Below, piece by piece: positions 45,839-54,534 of a DNA stretch of 64,000 nucleotides. The notes below the pieces were generated by a model. The model was not told the DNA's origin and ran no database searches. It was given only the letters and a program-made list of their open reading frames with translations. The first letter of the stretch is position 1. Every line of letters begins with the position of its first letter. Where the stretch lies: positions 929,780 to 993,779 of the forward strand of contig NZ_JAAWWK010000001.1 in NCBI RefSeq assembly GCF_012272835.1, in the 5' to 3' direction. This DNA comes from Spongiibacter thalassae (GTDB lineage Bacteria > Pseudomonadota > Gammaproteobacteria > Pseudomonadales > Spongiibacteraceae). A program made the position numbers and the translations under genes.

Positions 45839-47761
45839 TTATGCTGCCGGGGTCAACACCACTCTCAGGCGAGTCGTGAGCGAGGCTTTTAGAATCGCCG
45901 TACCATTGTCGTCGGCGGTAACCGAAGTGGCGTCCTCGCCCAATTTGGCGGTATAGGTCCCACCGGGAGCCAGGCGTTCAATGCGCAGGTCTACCTCGCA
46001 GTCACCCTTGCCGGGCACCAATACCAGCTCCAGGTCCTTGCCTGTGTGACTGAAGGCCTTGGCCACCAGTACCTGGGGATACTCCACGCCGGTGAGTATT
46101 GGCCCCTGCAGGGCGGTTTCCGCAGGGCCCTTCAGAATGGAGTTGCGGTAGTCGTTGGTGCCCAGCATAAAGGCTCTGGCCAGGGTCGTGTTGGTCGAAC
46201 AGGAACCGGGGTATACCGCCGTGCCATTGTCGTTTTGCGGCGGGTACATTTCTTCCAACAGTGCCTCGGCGGTGTTGGCGGCTTCCTCGTCGCCGAATTC
46301 CCGTGCGGCAGACAGAATATTCTGAATGTTGGCCTGGTGTCCCTGGCTGTAGTTGCCCATATCGACACCCTTGCCCTCCAGTTTGATTTTCAGTTTGCCG
46401 TTTTCTTCGTAGAACATTTCCTGGCGAGCCAATCCCCAGGCTTCTTTAGCCCGCTGGTGGTCAATGGGATTGAAGTACAGCGCGCGACCGTCGTCGGCAA
46501 AGGGGAAGGGCACAGCGAAACCGGTCAGGTTGGAGCGCAAGGCAATGACACTGCCGTCGGCCTGGGTAAATTCCGCATCCAGTTTTTCAATAAAGCTGGG
46601 GTAAATATCCCTGAAATGATGGGTGCCAAACAGGCGGTCATACAGGGCCAAGGCCTTCATGCCCATGAAGTTGCAGGGGGTGTATACCCAGTTGGGCTCA
46701 CAGGGGTAAAGACAGAAGGCCTGCTCGTTCTGGTTCTTTACAATCGAGCCAATCACGCTGTGAATATCGTGCTTGTAGACTTTTTTATCGTTGTAGATAA
46801 AGGTCAGCGAGCCGGGCTCGGCGTAGCGCATATCGCCGGTGTTGGACATGTATTGGCAGATCTGCAAACCGAAGAAGCCGGTAAGCATAATATTGTCTTT
46901 GGCGCAGGGGTCGAAATTGAAATTGAAGTTGCCCCACATATTTTCCAGTGGCCAGTAGCCCCAGATAGGCCGCTGCAGCATTTGTTCTATAAGGCGTTGC
47001 TGGGCGGTGTTCAGGTAGCCGTGAAAATTGGGCGTGTAGTGGCACTGCATTTCGCCAAGGGCGTAGCCCACAGTGTTCAGCTGGTAGCGTAGGGCGGAGG
47101 TCTGGAATTGGTCGATTTTGTTGTAACCGACAAATTCGCCGACAGGTTGCAGTGCGCGATCGAACAAGTAGCGGGCCGAGGCCAGTTGCTTGTCATCCAG
47201 CTCGCGGCTGCCGGGAACCGGCTCGGCAACGGCCCGTTCATCCACCTTTTGCAAGGCTTCGCGGAGGTAGGCCTTGCGCTGTTCACGGCGCGCAATGGCG
47301 TCGCGCAATTGCTTGCGGTTTTTGTAAAGGTCGCGCCCCTCGCGCAGGGCCACCAGAGCCAGTATCAGGTAAACCCCATAGGGCCAGGTATCGGCCTCAG
47401 TGTTTCCACCGATAAGGGCTGCAGGCACCACGGCGCCCAGTACCCAGATCGTAATGGGGGCAAGGATATTGCCGCTGCCAAACCATACGACCAGGGTAAT
47501 CCAATAGAGGGCGTAGAACAGCGGGAGCATCGCCAGTGCCCAGCCCCCCATTGCTGCGAAACCACCACCGGGCCAAAGCAGGCCCAGGCCGGCACTCTGC
47601 AGGGCCGGGGATAAATTAAACAGGCTTGGCAAAAGGCCGATAACCGCCAGTGCGAAAAAGAAGGTTTTGGTGCGGCGTAGCCGGCTTTTCGACAGCGGTC
47701 CGGCGCTCACGTCGCGATTAAAACGCGGGTCTTTCTCGATAGTGTTGACGACCTGTTCCAT
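45839..47761 (-). CDS. Membrane-anchored linalool dehydratase/isomerase-like protein
   Basis: Protein of 640 residues. An N-terminal membrane part has about four helices (33-52, 70-92, 98-118, 126-140), followed by a basic linker rich in Arg/Lys (140-180). The globular part (about 190-540) has the alpha-toroid look of the linalool dehydratase-isomerase (Ldi) family: WPLENMWGNF (270-279), DNIMLTGF (289-296) and PCEPNWVYTPC. Its Cys354 and Cys363 are nine apart, like catalytic Cys171 and Cys180 of the Castellaniella defragrans enzyme. The last 90 residues form a strand-rich extra domain. Ldi is periplasmic with a cleaved signal; this protein replaces that with a membrane anchor. Likely reaction: dehydration/hydration or isomerisation of an alkenol. 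Confidence 0.82.
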   Translation of the reverse strand: MEQVVNTIEKDPRFNRDVSAGPLSKSRLRRTKTFFFALAVIGLLPSLFNLSPALQSAGLGLLWPGGGFAAMGGWALAMLPLFYALYWITLVVWFGSGNILAPITIWVLGAVVPAALIGGNTEADTWPYGVYLILALVALREGRDLYKNRKQLRDAIARREQRKAYLREALQKVDERAVAEPVPGSRELDDKQLASARYLFDRALQPVGEFVGYNKIDQFQTSALRYQLNTVGYALGEMQCHYTPNFHGYLNTAQQRLIEQMLQRPIWGYWPLENMWGNFNFNFDPCAKDNIMLTGFFGLQICQYMSNTGDMRYAEPGSLTFIYNDKKVYKHDIHSVIGSIVKNQNEQAFCLYPCEPNWVYTPCNFMGMKALALYDRLFGTHHFRDIYPSFIEKLDAEFTQADGSVIALRSNLTGFAVPFPFADDGRALYFNPIDHQRAKEAWGLARQEMFYEENGKLKIKLEGKGVDMGNYSQGHQANIQNILSAAREFGDEEAANTAEALLEEMYPPQNDNGTAVYPGSCSTNTTLARAFMLGTNDYRNSILKGPAETALQGPILTGVEYPQVLVAKAFSHTGKDLELVLVPGKGDCEVDLRIERLAPGGTYTAKLGEDATSVTADDNGTAILKASLTTRLRVVLTPAA

Positions 47762-47821
47762 AGAAACCTCTAAAATTACTTATTGTGGAATTCAAATGTG
47801 TGCGCCTGAATGGCGTGGAAA

Positions 47822-48154
47822 TTAATCGCACATGACCTCATAGGCACCGTCAAAAAACGCCACATCAATGGGCGTTGAGGCGGCAACTACCGATGGCCCG
47901 GCTAGTCCCAATTCGTGGACCATATGCTGCCAGTGGGCCGAGCCGTATGCCGCTGTGCCGACCACCAGCAGACTGGGTAGTGCGGCGCGGCGAATGCGGT
48001 AACGCAGGGCCATATTTCTGGGGGCAGGGGTGGCTGAGTCGGCGGTCACCAGACCCGGGTTGGCGCTGCTATGGTAGCCAAAAAAGGCCTTTAACCGCCG
48101 CCAGTGAAACAGTACGTTGCTGATTATCATTGCTGCAAAAATACAACAGGCCAT
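47822..48154 (-). CDS. Small protein with membrane segments, function unknown
   Basis: Protein of 110 residues with an N-terminal hydrophobic stretch (CCIFAAMIISNVLF), a polar middle part and a weaker hydrophobic stretch (LPSLLVVGTAAYG). No family recognised. It sits between a CoA ligase and the Ldi-like gene on the same strand (gaps 38 and 60 bases), so it could be a membrane partner of the Ldi-like protein. The reading frame is uninterrupted, but the coding call rests mainly on position. Confidence 0.6.
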   Translation of the reverse strand: MACCIFAAMIISNVLFHWRRLKAFFGYHSSANPGLVTADSATPAPRNMALRYRIRRAALPSLLVVGTAAYGSAHWQHMVHELGLAGPSVVAASTPIDVAFFDGAYEVMCD

Positions 48155-48192
48155 TGCAAGTACCTTCTCTGTCTAGCGGCTACGCATCGATG

Positions 48193-49740
48193 TTAGTGGG
48201 TTGCCGGATAGCCGCCGCCGCCGAACATGGCGTCTGCTTTTTTGCGATCCAGCTGACCGTCGGGCGCACGGGGTAACTCGGTGACAAACTCGACAATCTT
48301 CGGTTTTTTGTACGACGCCATATGCTGGCGGCAGTGTTCTATCAGCGCCTCGGCACTGAGGTCTTCGCCGGGCTTTAGCACCACCAATGCCTTCACATTT
48401 TGCTCCCATTTCGGGTCGGGCACACCTATAACACAGGCCTGGGCAACGGCGTTGTGCTGGGCAATGCAGGCTTCGACTTCAGCGGGGTAGATGTTTTCGA
48501 CGCCGGATTTAATCATGGTGGTTTTGGGGCCGACAAAGGCGACGGAGCCATCGTCGAGTCGCTTGCCAAGATCGCGGGTACGATGCCAGCCATTGTGATT
48601 TCGGCGTTCGTTTTCGTCGTCCCGCTGATAGTAGCCGCTCATTACCTGAATGCCGCGCACTTCGATTTCACCGCTTTCCCCCGGTGGAAGTTCGTTGCCG
48701 TCGTTATCAACAATCCGCAACTGGGCCAGGGGCGACACTCGACCGGCACCGCCGCCGCCCAGAAAACCAAAGGTAGTAAAGCCCATGACCTCGGTTTGCC
48801 CATAGACACGTGCCTGCTGTGCGAAAGGAGAGTCCTTGGGCATGCACAGGGGGCTACTCCACTCGGGAGCTTCGGGGCTGGACCACAGACTGCTGGTGTC
48901 GTATTTTCCCGCCTTGTTGATTTCGCGGATCTGTAACAGGGTTGGCTGGGCGACAAAGGCGTGGGTGACGGCCTCGGCTTCGATCAACTTAAGCATTTCC
49001 TCGGCATCGACCCGCGCGATAAACACATTTTTGCCACCGAAGGTAAAGGTAGCGAGTGTGGCGAGCATGGTGCCCAGGTGAAACAGTGGCCCGGAGTTCA
49101 GGTTGCTGGACTGCTCGGTAATACTGTAGCCATAGGCGATCATCAGGCTCTGATAAAGCATGGCCGACTGGGAGAGCAGGGCAGCGTTGGGCTTGCCGTC
49201 AAAGGCTGCGGTATACATGGCGACCACCGGCGTGTCGCTGTGTACGGCTAAGTCGGGGTCAGTGGCACTGTGCAGGCTTAACAGGGCTTCGTAGCTGTCG
49301 GCATCGTCGCCGTCGTGGGCAATCCAGTGGGCGCGGTGTTTAGCATGGTCCCGAGCCTGGTTCGCGGTGTCGGCCAAATCCTGTTGCTGCCAAACCACCA
49401 ACTGCGGAGTGAAGTCGTCGATGACCGCGGCGACTTCGCCGGCGCTCATACGCCAGTTTATCGGGCAAACAGTTGCACCGATTTTGGCGGCGGCGAGCAT
49501 ACACTCCAGCAGACGGAAGGAGTTTTGGCCGAGCCATAGCACGCGGCCATCCTCAGCCAGGCCATTGGCCAGCAGATAGTTGGCGAGTTGGTTAACCCGT
49601 TGATTCAGCTGCGGCCAGGTGAGACGGAACTCGCCGTCGACAACAGCCGTCATGGCGGGTCGGGAGCGGCAGTGCTCGCGCAGAACATCGCCGAGGCCGT
49701 GCATGCGAATTTGCTGATAGGCGGGGTGACCGAGGGTCAT
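48193..49740 (-). CDS. AMP-binding CoA ligase with a divergent P-loop motif
   Basis: ANL-superfamily protein of 515 residues from ATG 49740 (AGGAG nine bases before). The fold is clear: LTWPQLNQRVNQLANYL, the GQTEVMGF A5 region, a GWHRTRDLGKRLDDG hinge, SGVENIYPAEVEA and RAPDGQLDRKKAD at the catalytic-Lys region. However, the phosphate-binding motif that normally reads YTSGTTGxPKG is MYTAAFDGKPNAA, so the SGT Ser/Thr residues are lost. The variant is reminiscent of some actinobacterial FadD proteins. The enzyme may still be active with unusual kinetics, or act as a binding protein. Part of the long minus-strand operon. Confidence 0.88.
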   Translation of the reverse strand: MTLGHPAYQQIRMHGLGDVLREHCRSRPAMTAVVDGEFRLTWPQLNQRVNQLANYLLANGLAEDGRVLWLGQNSFRLLECMLAAAKIGATVCPINWRMSAGEVAAVIDDFTPQLVVWQQQDLADTANQARDHAKHRAHWIAHDGDDADSYEALLSLHSATDPDLAVHSDTPVVAMYTAAFDGKPNAALLSQSAMLYQSLMIAYGYSITEQSSNLNSGPLFHLGTMLATLATFTFGGKNVFIARVDAEEMLKLIEAEAVTHAFVAQPTLLQIREINKAGKYDTSSLWSSPEAPEWSSPLCMPKDSPFAQQARVYGQTEVMGFTTFGFLGGGGAGRVSPLAQLRIVDNDGNELPPGESGEIEVRGIQVMSGYYQRDDENERRNHNGWHRTRDLGKRLDDGSVAFVGPKTTMIKSGVENIYPAEVEACIAQHNAVAQACVIGVPDPKWEQNVKALVVLKPGEDLSAEALIEHCRQHMASYKKPKIVEFVTELPRAPDGQLDRKKADAMFGGGGYPATH

Positions 49741-49806
49741 AGCGAAAAGCTCCTGTCTGCGGTGGTGCATCTGCGGGCGGCGTTGATCGCCGCTCCGCCG
49801 TGGTGG

Positions 49807-50499
49807 TTACTCGGGAATAATACGTGGATCGGTGTTGCCGCAGTTGCACGCCGAGCGGTCGATGTGAGCCTTCAGACCGGTGCGGAAGTTGTTGAATTCC
49901 ACACAGCGTGGCAGGCGGCTGCTGGCGACAATTTCACCGTCGATCTCGTCGATATTCCACTCGAAGCGGTCGATGTGTACACCATTGCCCTGGCTGCATT
50001 CGAAACCGACCAGCGGCCCCGCTTCCAGATAGCGATAGACCTGCATTCCGGGCAGTGCTTTCAGGTCGTCGTAGGCGTCCTGTTTGGCCCACACGGGAAT
50101 GCCGGACAGCAGTTCCTCGATTTTGAAACCCAGCTGGTTAAGGCCATCCACTACGTTCTTGCTGATACCTGCGGCAGCGGTGAGGTCAAAGCGTCGGGCG
50201 ATGGACTCTACGCGCTTGCCGTCCCAAGGCGTCGAATCGGCAGAGACGACAACCATGCCATAGGTCATGACCGCGCGCTCAAAGGGCATGAATTGCAGGG
50301 TTTCATCAAAGGTGCTGGTCAGCAGAATATTGCTGCCGGTGCGGAAGTGAAAGGTATTCAACACCCGCAGCGCATAGCGCCGGGCGCGGTCCTGTTCCAC
50401 CAGCGAGAACGGCAAAGTGGTAAAGCCGCCGTCGGTGTTGCGAAAGCGCCCGATGGTCAGGGGCAGCAGAGTGGTTTTCTGTAGGCTGGAATCTGTCAT
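49807..50499 (-). CDS. Unknown protein coupled to the PaaK-like ligase
   Basis: Protein of 230 residues whose start overlaps the end of the ligase gene upstream by four bases (ATGA), implying translational coupling. No family identified. It is soluble, with no membrane segment, and ends with SACNCGNTDPRIIPE, a CxCG pattern like the one PaaK-type ligases carry (VCGRTHGRM). It could be an accessory or second subunit of the ligase. The following ligase at 49740 begins 66 bases later. Confidence 0.75.
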   Translation of the reverse strand: MTDSSLQKTTLLPLTIGRFRNTDGGFTTLPFSLVEQDRARRYALRVLNTFHFRTGSNILLTSTFDETLQFMPFERAVMTYGMVVVSADSTPWDGKRVESIARRFDLTAAAGISKNVVDGLNQLGFKIEELLSGIPVWAKQDAYDDLKALPGMQVYRYLEAGPLVGFECSQGNGVHIDRFEWNIDEIDGEIVASSRLPRCVEFNNFRTGLKAHIDRSACNCGNTDPRIIPE

Positions 50500-51806
50500 G
50501 ATTTGCTCACCCGTGGAATTTTATTAGGAGGGCCGAGTTTGACCATTTCCTCATTGCTCATCAGTTCAATGTCAGAGGGCAATCCCAATTCTGCATTGAT
50601 GCGTTCCTTAATCCGCGCTTTCAGGGCATCTTCGCCATCCTGCAGGGCATCGGCGTCGTAGCCCACCCGCAGTTTCAGGGTTTCGGTCTCGCGTTGCGGG
50701 CGAATAATCTGGAACAGACCGGTGCGGGTTTCAGGGAAGTCGCCGATGAACGGGAAGATGTCGATGGGCAGAATGGATTTGCCATTGACCACAAGTTCGT
50801 CGCCCTTGCGTCCGAGCGGCTTCATGCGGCCGTGGGTGCGGCCGCAGACACAGGTCTTGCGGGTAAATTCAATCAGGTCGTCGGTGCGGAAACGTATCAG
50901 CGGTGCAACGTCGTCCAGCAAGGCGGTGACCACCATTTCGCCGCGAGCACCGTCTTCGGCGTCGGTATTGCCGTCGGGGTCGAGATGCTCGATCAACGCG
51001 ACATCCTCCCAGGTGTGCATGCCGTCGTGGGCGCTGCACTCAGTGGCGGTGGCAACATCGCCGAGTGAGGTCAGTTCGTATACCGGGAATTCCCAGCGGT
51101 CCATCAGCTTGCGAATGTGCGGGCTCATCGGCTCACCGCCAAACACAATGCCCTCGTAGGAGGAAAAGGCTTCCTTGATATTCTCCCCGGTGTTCTTTTC
51201 GTATTGCTCCAGACCGAGGATCATCGGCGTGGAAATCATGAACAAAGACTTGGGGCGATACTCCTTGGAGATCTGCACCAGATAGGGAATATCCAGCGGC
51301 GAATGCTGCACGCAGATAGGAGTAAAGCCGGTGTCCATCCAGCGGTCGCCGATCATGCCCTCGCGGAAGGTAAACAGCAAATAGGTGAGGTGATCGCCGG
51401 GGCGCATGCCCATATGCCACAGCTCGCGCTTTAGTGTAATCAGTACTGCATTGTCCTCGGGGCGGGGCAGTGGGGTCGGGTCACCGGTGGTGCCAGAGGT
51501 AAAGCCCACACCGCGCATATGCGGCGGCCCCACACAGGCTAGCCCGCCAAAGGGGTCGCCGTTGCGATCGCGGAAATCCCGAATCATATCCTTGTCCATA
51601 AAGGGCACTTTGGCCTTGAAGTCGGCCAGGGATTTGATGTCGTCGGGGGTGACGCCATGCTTCTCCCACAGTTCCCGAACCAGCGGTGAGCGTTGGTAGA
51701 CATAGGGAACCAACTGCAATATGCGCGATTCCTGCAAGCGTTCCAGCTCTTCCCGGGGCATAGTCTCCACGGCCGGGTCGAGGTAGCGGTCATCCAGTTC
51801 AGTCAT
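50496..51806 (-). CDS. Phenylacetate-CoA ligase-like (PaaK family) protein
   Basis: Adenylate-forming ligase of 436 residues, the usual PaaK size. Motifs: GFTSGTTGDPTP (P-loop, near 108-119), ELTSLGDVATATECSAHDGMH (A5-like region), FRTDDLIEFTRKTCVCGRTHG (near 305-325, with CxCG), and C-terminal GRKGDELVVNGKSILP. Would activate an aromatic or cyclic carboxylic acid. It is followed by an overlapping gene for an unknown partner and lies in the long operon with two other CoA ligases. Confidence 0.9.
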   Translation of the reverse strand: MTELDDRYLDPAVETMPREELERLQESRILQLVPYVYQRSPLVRELWEKHGVTPDDIKSLADFKAKVPFMDKDMIRDFRDRNGDPFGGLACVGPPHMRGVGFTSGTTGDPTPLPRPEDNAVLITLKRELWHMGMRPGDHLTYLLFTFREGMIGDRWMDTGFTPICVQHSPLDIPYLVQISKEYRPKSLFMISTPMILGLEQYEKNTGENIKEAFSSYEGIVFGGEPMSPHIRKLMDRWEFPVYELTSLGDVATATECSAHDGMHTWEDVALIEHLDPDGNTDAEDGARGEMVVTALLDDVAPLIRFRTDDLIEFTRKTCVCGRTHGRMKPLGRKGDELVVNGKSILPIDIFPFIGDFPETRTGLFQIIRPQRETETLKLRVGYDADALQDGEDALKARIKERINAELGLPSDIELMSNEEMVKLGPPNKIPRVSKS

Positions 51807-51837
51807 TATTTAATCCTTTTCGATGAGCCTTTTCGGT

Positions 51838-52284
51838 TTATTGGGCATTGGCCAGAGTAAAGCGGGGGAGGGAGACCCCATCGTCGCGGTCGTGCCAGCA
51901 AATGCTGACCTTCTCGCCGACCTCAATGCTGTCCAGCGGTGCGTTAATAACATTGGATATCAGGCGCAAACCCTCAACGCCGTCCAGTTCAATCACCGCC
52001 GGCACATAGGGAACTGAATCCTGCAGCGACGGAATGACCGGAAAACGCACCACAGTAAATGAAAAGATACGGCCCTCGCCGCTGTGCTCTACCCACTCAA
52101 TGTTCTGGGACAGGCAGTGGCGGCAGTGTGAAGCGCCCAGTTCGGTGTAGTGCTGACAGTTGCCGCAGCGGGGCAGCTTCAGGGTATGTGCTTTACAGGC
52201 AGTCCAGTAAGGCTCGGTCCAGGTGTCCACCTCAAGTTGAAACAGCTCGTCGGGTGGTGCTTTGGCGTAAACGGACTCACTCAT
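51838..52284 (-). CDS. DUF35 OB-fold protein with zinc ribbon
   Basis: Protein of 148 residues. Zinc ribbon Cys pairs CGNCQHY and CRHCLSQN (about 41-61) precede an OB fold (GRIFSFTVVRFP, VPAVIELDGVEGLRLISNV). Partner of the thiolase-like gene 10 bases upstream, the arrangement of Ltp aldolase plus DUF35 in steroid side-chain degradation. Paralogue of the DUF35 protein at 8191. Confidence 0.9.
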   Translation of the reverse strand: MSESVYAKAPPDELFQLEVDTWTEPYWTACKAHTLKLPRCGNCQHYTELGASHCRHCLSQNIEWVEHSGEGRIFSFTVVRFPVIPSLQDSVPYVPAVIELDGVEGLRLISNVINAPLDSIEVGEKVSICWHDRDDGVSLPRFTLANAQ

Positions 52285-52294
52285 GGTGTTCTCC

Positions 52295-53461
52295 TTATCG
52301 TGACAGCAGCAGACCGCTGATGGGTAGCGAAGCGGGGCCGCCGGTAACCAGGGCGATTTCGGCGTCCTTGACCTGATTGATGGCGGTGCCGCGGATCTGT
52401 TCTACCGCTTCCATCATATGGGTAATACCCACCGCGTAGGCCTCTGACAGGTTGCCGCCGTGGGGGTTGACCGGAATGCTGCCACCCTTGAAGCGAATAT
52501 TGCCCTCTTCGACAAAGGCACCGCCTTCGCCGCGCTGGCAAAAACCGAAGTCTTCCAGCTGCATAACCACCATCGGTGAGAAGTGGTCATAGAGCAGGGC
52601 AACATCGACATCGGCAGCGGTAATACCGGCATCGCCATAGAGGTGCTCGGCTATGCTGGCGTAGCCCGCTGAGGCGAAGTACTCGTCGGACATGTTCATC
52701 CAGGCGATGGCCCGTCCCCATTCCCGGCGGCCACCCTGCTCACCATTGAGCACGTAGGCGGGACGATGCTTGAGGTCTTTGGCGCGCTCGGCGCTGGTCA
52801 GGATCAGTGCCCCGGCGATGTCGTTTTCCAGGCAGAAATCGTAGCGACACAGGGGGTCGGCGATCATCGGGCCAGCAAAATATTCTTCCTTGGTCAGCGG
52901 CTTGCGAAAGCGCGCCTGGGGGCGGGTAATGGCGTTCTCGCGGGTGGAAATGGCCACTTCGCAGAAGGCTTCCCGACGGGTGCCGTATTTATGCATGTGG
53001 CGCTTGGCCAGCATGGCGAAAAAGTGTCCGGGGCCGACCAGTCCACCGGCCATAAAAAAGGCCTTGTCCGGAGTCGGGTCTATCTGCGACATGATTGAAC
53101 CGTAGCGCTTGCCGGTGGGTTGTTGCATACAGAAGGGCACCACCACCACATTGGCCGCGCCGGTGGCGATGGCCATCGCCGCGTTTTGCACCGCGCCGAC
53201 GCTGCCACCGCCCCCGCTGGTGACCATTGAGGAATAGCGTACTTCGGGAATCCCCAGGGACTCCATCAGCAGGGGAGTGTCGGTGCCACCGGAATAGTAA
53301 GAGAAACCGTCGATGTCCTTGACCGACAGACCGGCATCCTCAGTGGCGGCAATCACTGCCTTGCAGATCATTTCATTAAACGTCTGGGGGTGGGATTCAC
53401 CGCGGCGATAGTAGGGGGTCGATCCGATGCCGACCACCGCTGCCTGTTTGGCAATTTTCAT
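52295..53461 (-). CDS. SCP-x/Ltp-type thiolase-like protein, probable retro-aldolase
   Basis: Thiolase-fold protein of 388 residues. Begins KQAAVVGIGSTPYYRR. The region where thiolases place the nucleophile Cys reads MVTSGGGGSVGAV, without Cys, while the C-terminal NPHGGNLSEAYAVG loop with His is kept. This pattern suits Ltp2-like aldolases, which cleave a beta-hydroxyacyl-CoA side chain without thiolysis. It works with the DUF35 protein encoded next. Same strand and operon as the acyl-CoA dehydrogenase pair and the MaoC-like protein that would form its substrate. Confidence 0.88.
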   Translation of the reverse strand: MKIAKQAAVVGIGSTPYYRRGESHPQTFNEMICKAVIAATEDAGLSVKDIDGFSYYSGGTDTPLLMESLGIPEVRYSSMVTSGGGGSVGAVQNAAMAIATGAANVVVVPFCMQQPTGKRYGSIMSQIDPTPDKAFFMAGGLVGPGHFFAMLAKRHMHKYGTRREAFCEVAISTRENAITRPQARFRKPLTKEEYFAGPMIADPLCRYDFCLENDIAGALILTSAERAKDLKHRPAYVLNGEQGGRREWGRAIAWMNMSDEYFASAGYASIAEHLYGDAGITAADVDVALLYDHFSPMVVMQLEDFGFCQRGEGGAFVEEGNIRFKGGSIPVNPHGGNLSEAYAVGITHMMEAVEQIRGTAINQVKDAEIALVTGGPASLPISGLLLSR

Positions 53462-53498
53462 AAGGGCTTCGCTCTTTATTGTGGGTTAACAGGCCAGC

Positions 53499-54467
53499 TT
53501 AAAAATAGCTGTTGGCTCTGGCCAGCTCACGTTTGCACTCGCTGATAATGTCTTCAATCAATTCCGCGCAGGTGGGAATATCGTCCACCAGGCCCACTAC
53601 CATGCCGGCGGTAATGATGCCGTCGTTCACCTCACCGGCTTCCAATGCAGCGCGGCCGCGCACACCGGCAACCAGCTCGCGCAGGTCGGCAAAATCGGTC
53701 TTGCCAGGGCGGCGTTCAATTTCCACTACCTGGTTGGACACATCATTTTTCAATACCCGCGCGGTATTTCTCAGTGTGCGGAATATCAGGTTGGTGTCCT
53801 GTTCCCTGGCATTGACCAGCGCCTGCTTGATGTTTTCGTGCAGTGGCGCTTCCTTGGTGGCGCAGAAGCGGGTACCCATGTTGATGCCTTCGGCACCCAG
53901 TGCCAATGCACCCGCCATACCGCGACCGCTGCCGATACCACCCGATGCAATCACTGGAATATCCAGCGCACGGGCCGCCAGCGGAATCAGCACCATACCG
54001 GGAATATCTTCTTCACCGGGGTGGCCCGCACACTCAAAGCCGTCGATGCTGATGGCGTCTACACCCAGCCCCTGGGCGGTCAGCGCATGGCGAACAGCGA
54101 CACACTTGTGGATGATCTTGATTCCGGCCTCTTTCATTGTAGGCATAAATTCCACGGCACCGGGGCCAGCGGTTTCCACAATATGGATGCCGTTGCTGAT
54201 AATCGCATCGATATATTCCGCGTAGGGCGGTGGCTTGATGGTGGGAAATACCGTCATGTTTACGCCGAAGGGCTTGTCGGTCATGGTTTTACAGCGCTGG
54301 ATCTCCTTGGCCAGATCCTCCGGGGTCGGTTGGGTCAAACCGGTGAGAATACCCAGCCCCCCGGCATTGGACACCGCAGACGCCAGTTCGGCGCGGCCCA
54401 CCCACTGCATACCTCCTTGAATAATGGGGTACTGGGTGCCGAGTAATTCAGTTACGCGTGTTTTCAT
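53499..54467 (-). CDS. Nitronate monooxygenase/FabK-like flavoprotein
   Basis: FMN TIM-barrel protein of 322 residues, start ATG 54467 with GGAG seven bases before; the longer frame upstream is not convincing. Motifs: YPIIQGGMQWVG at the start, GFECAGHPGEEDI with the family His, and ASGGIGSGRGMAGALALGAEG for FMN phosphate. Annotated homologues are called nitronate monooxygenases, but in steroid/terpenoid clusters such proteins more likely reduce or oxidise enoyl-type intermediates. Role here unproven. Confidence 0.9.
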   Translation of the reverse strand: MKTRVTELLGTQYPIIQGGMQWVGRAELASAVSNAGGLGILTGLTQPTPEDLAKEIQRCKTMTDKPFGVNMTVFPTIKPPPYAEYIDAIISNGIHIVETAGPGAVEFMPTMKEAGIKIIHKCVAVRHALTAQGLGVDAISIDGFECAGHPGEEDIPGMVLIPLAARALDIPVIASGGIGSGRGMAGALALGAEGINMGTRFCATKEAPLHENIKQALVNAREQDTNLIFRTLRNTARVLKNDVSNQVVEIERRPGKTDFADLRELVAGVRGRAALEAGEVNDGIITAGMVVGLVDDIPTCAELIEDIISECKRELARANSYF

Positions 54468-54534
54468 TGTGTGTCTCCGGTCAGCTGCCTGTGGCAGCCC
54501 GTTGTCGTTATGTCGGATCTGACTCAGTTTAGCC

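Noticed and set aside
46046..47092. Long plus-strand open frame opposite the Ldi-like gene
   Set aside because: Composition is that of an antisense shadow of a GC-rich gene; no ribosome site, no family motif, and the minus-strand gene is well supported.
49588..50484. Plus-strand open frame across the ligase and the unknown partner gene
   Set aside because: Covers parts of two minus-strand genes that have ribosome sites and a coupled overlap; no protein features.
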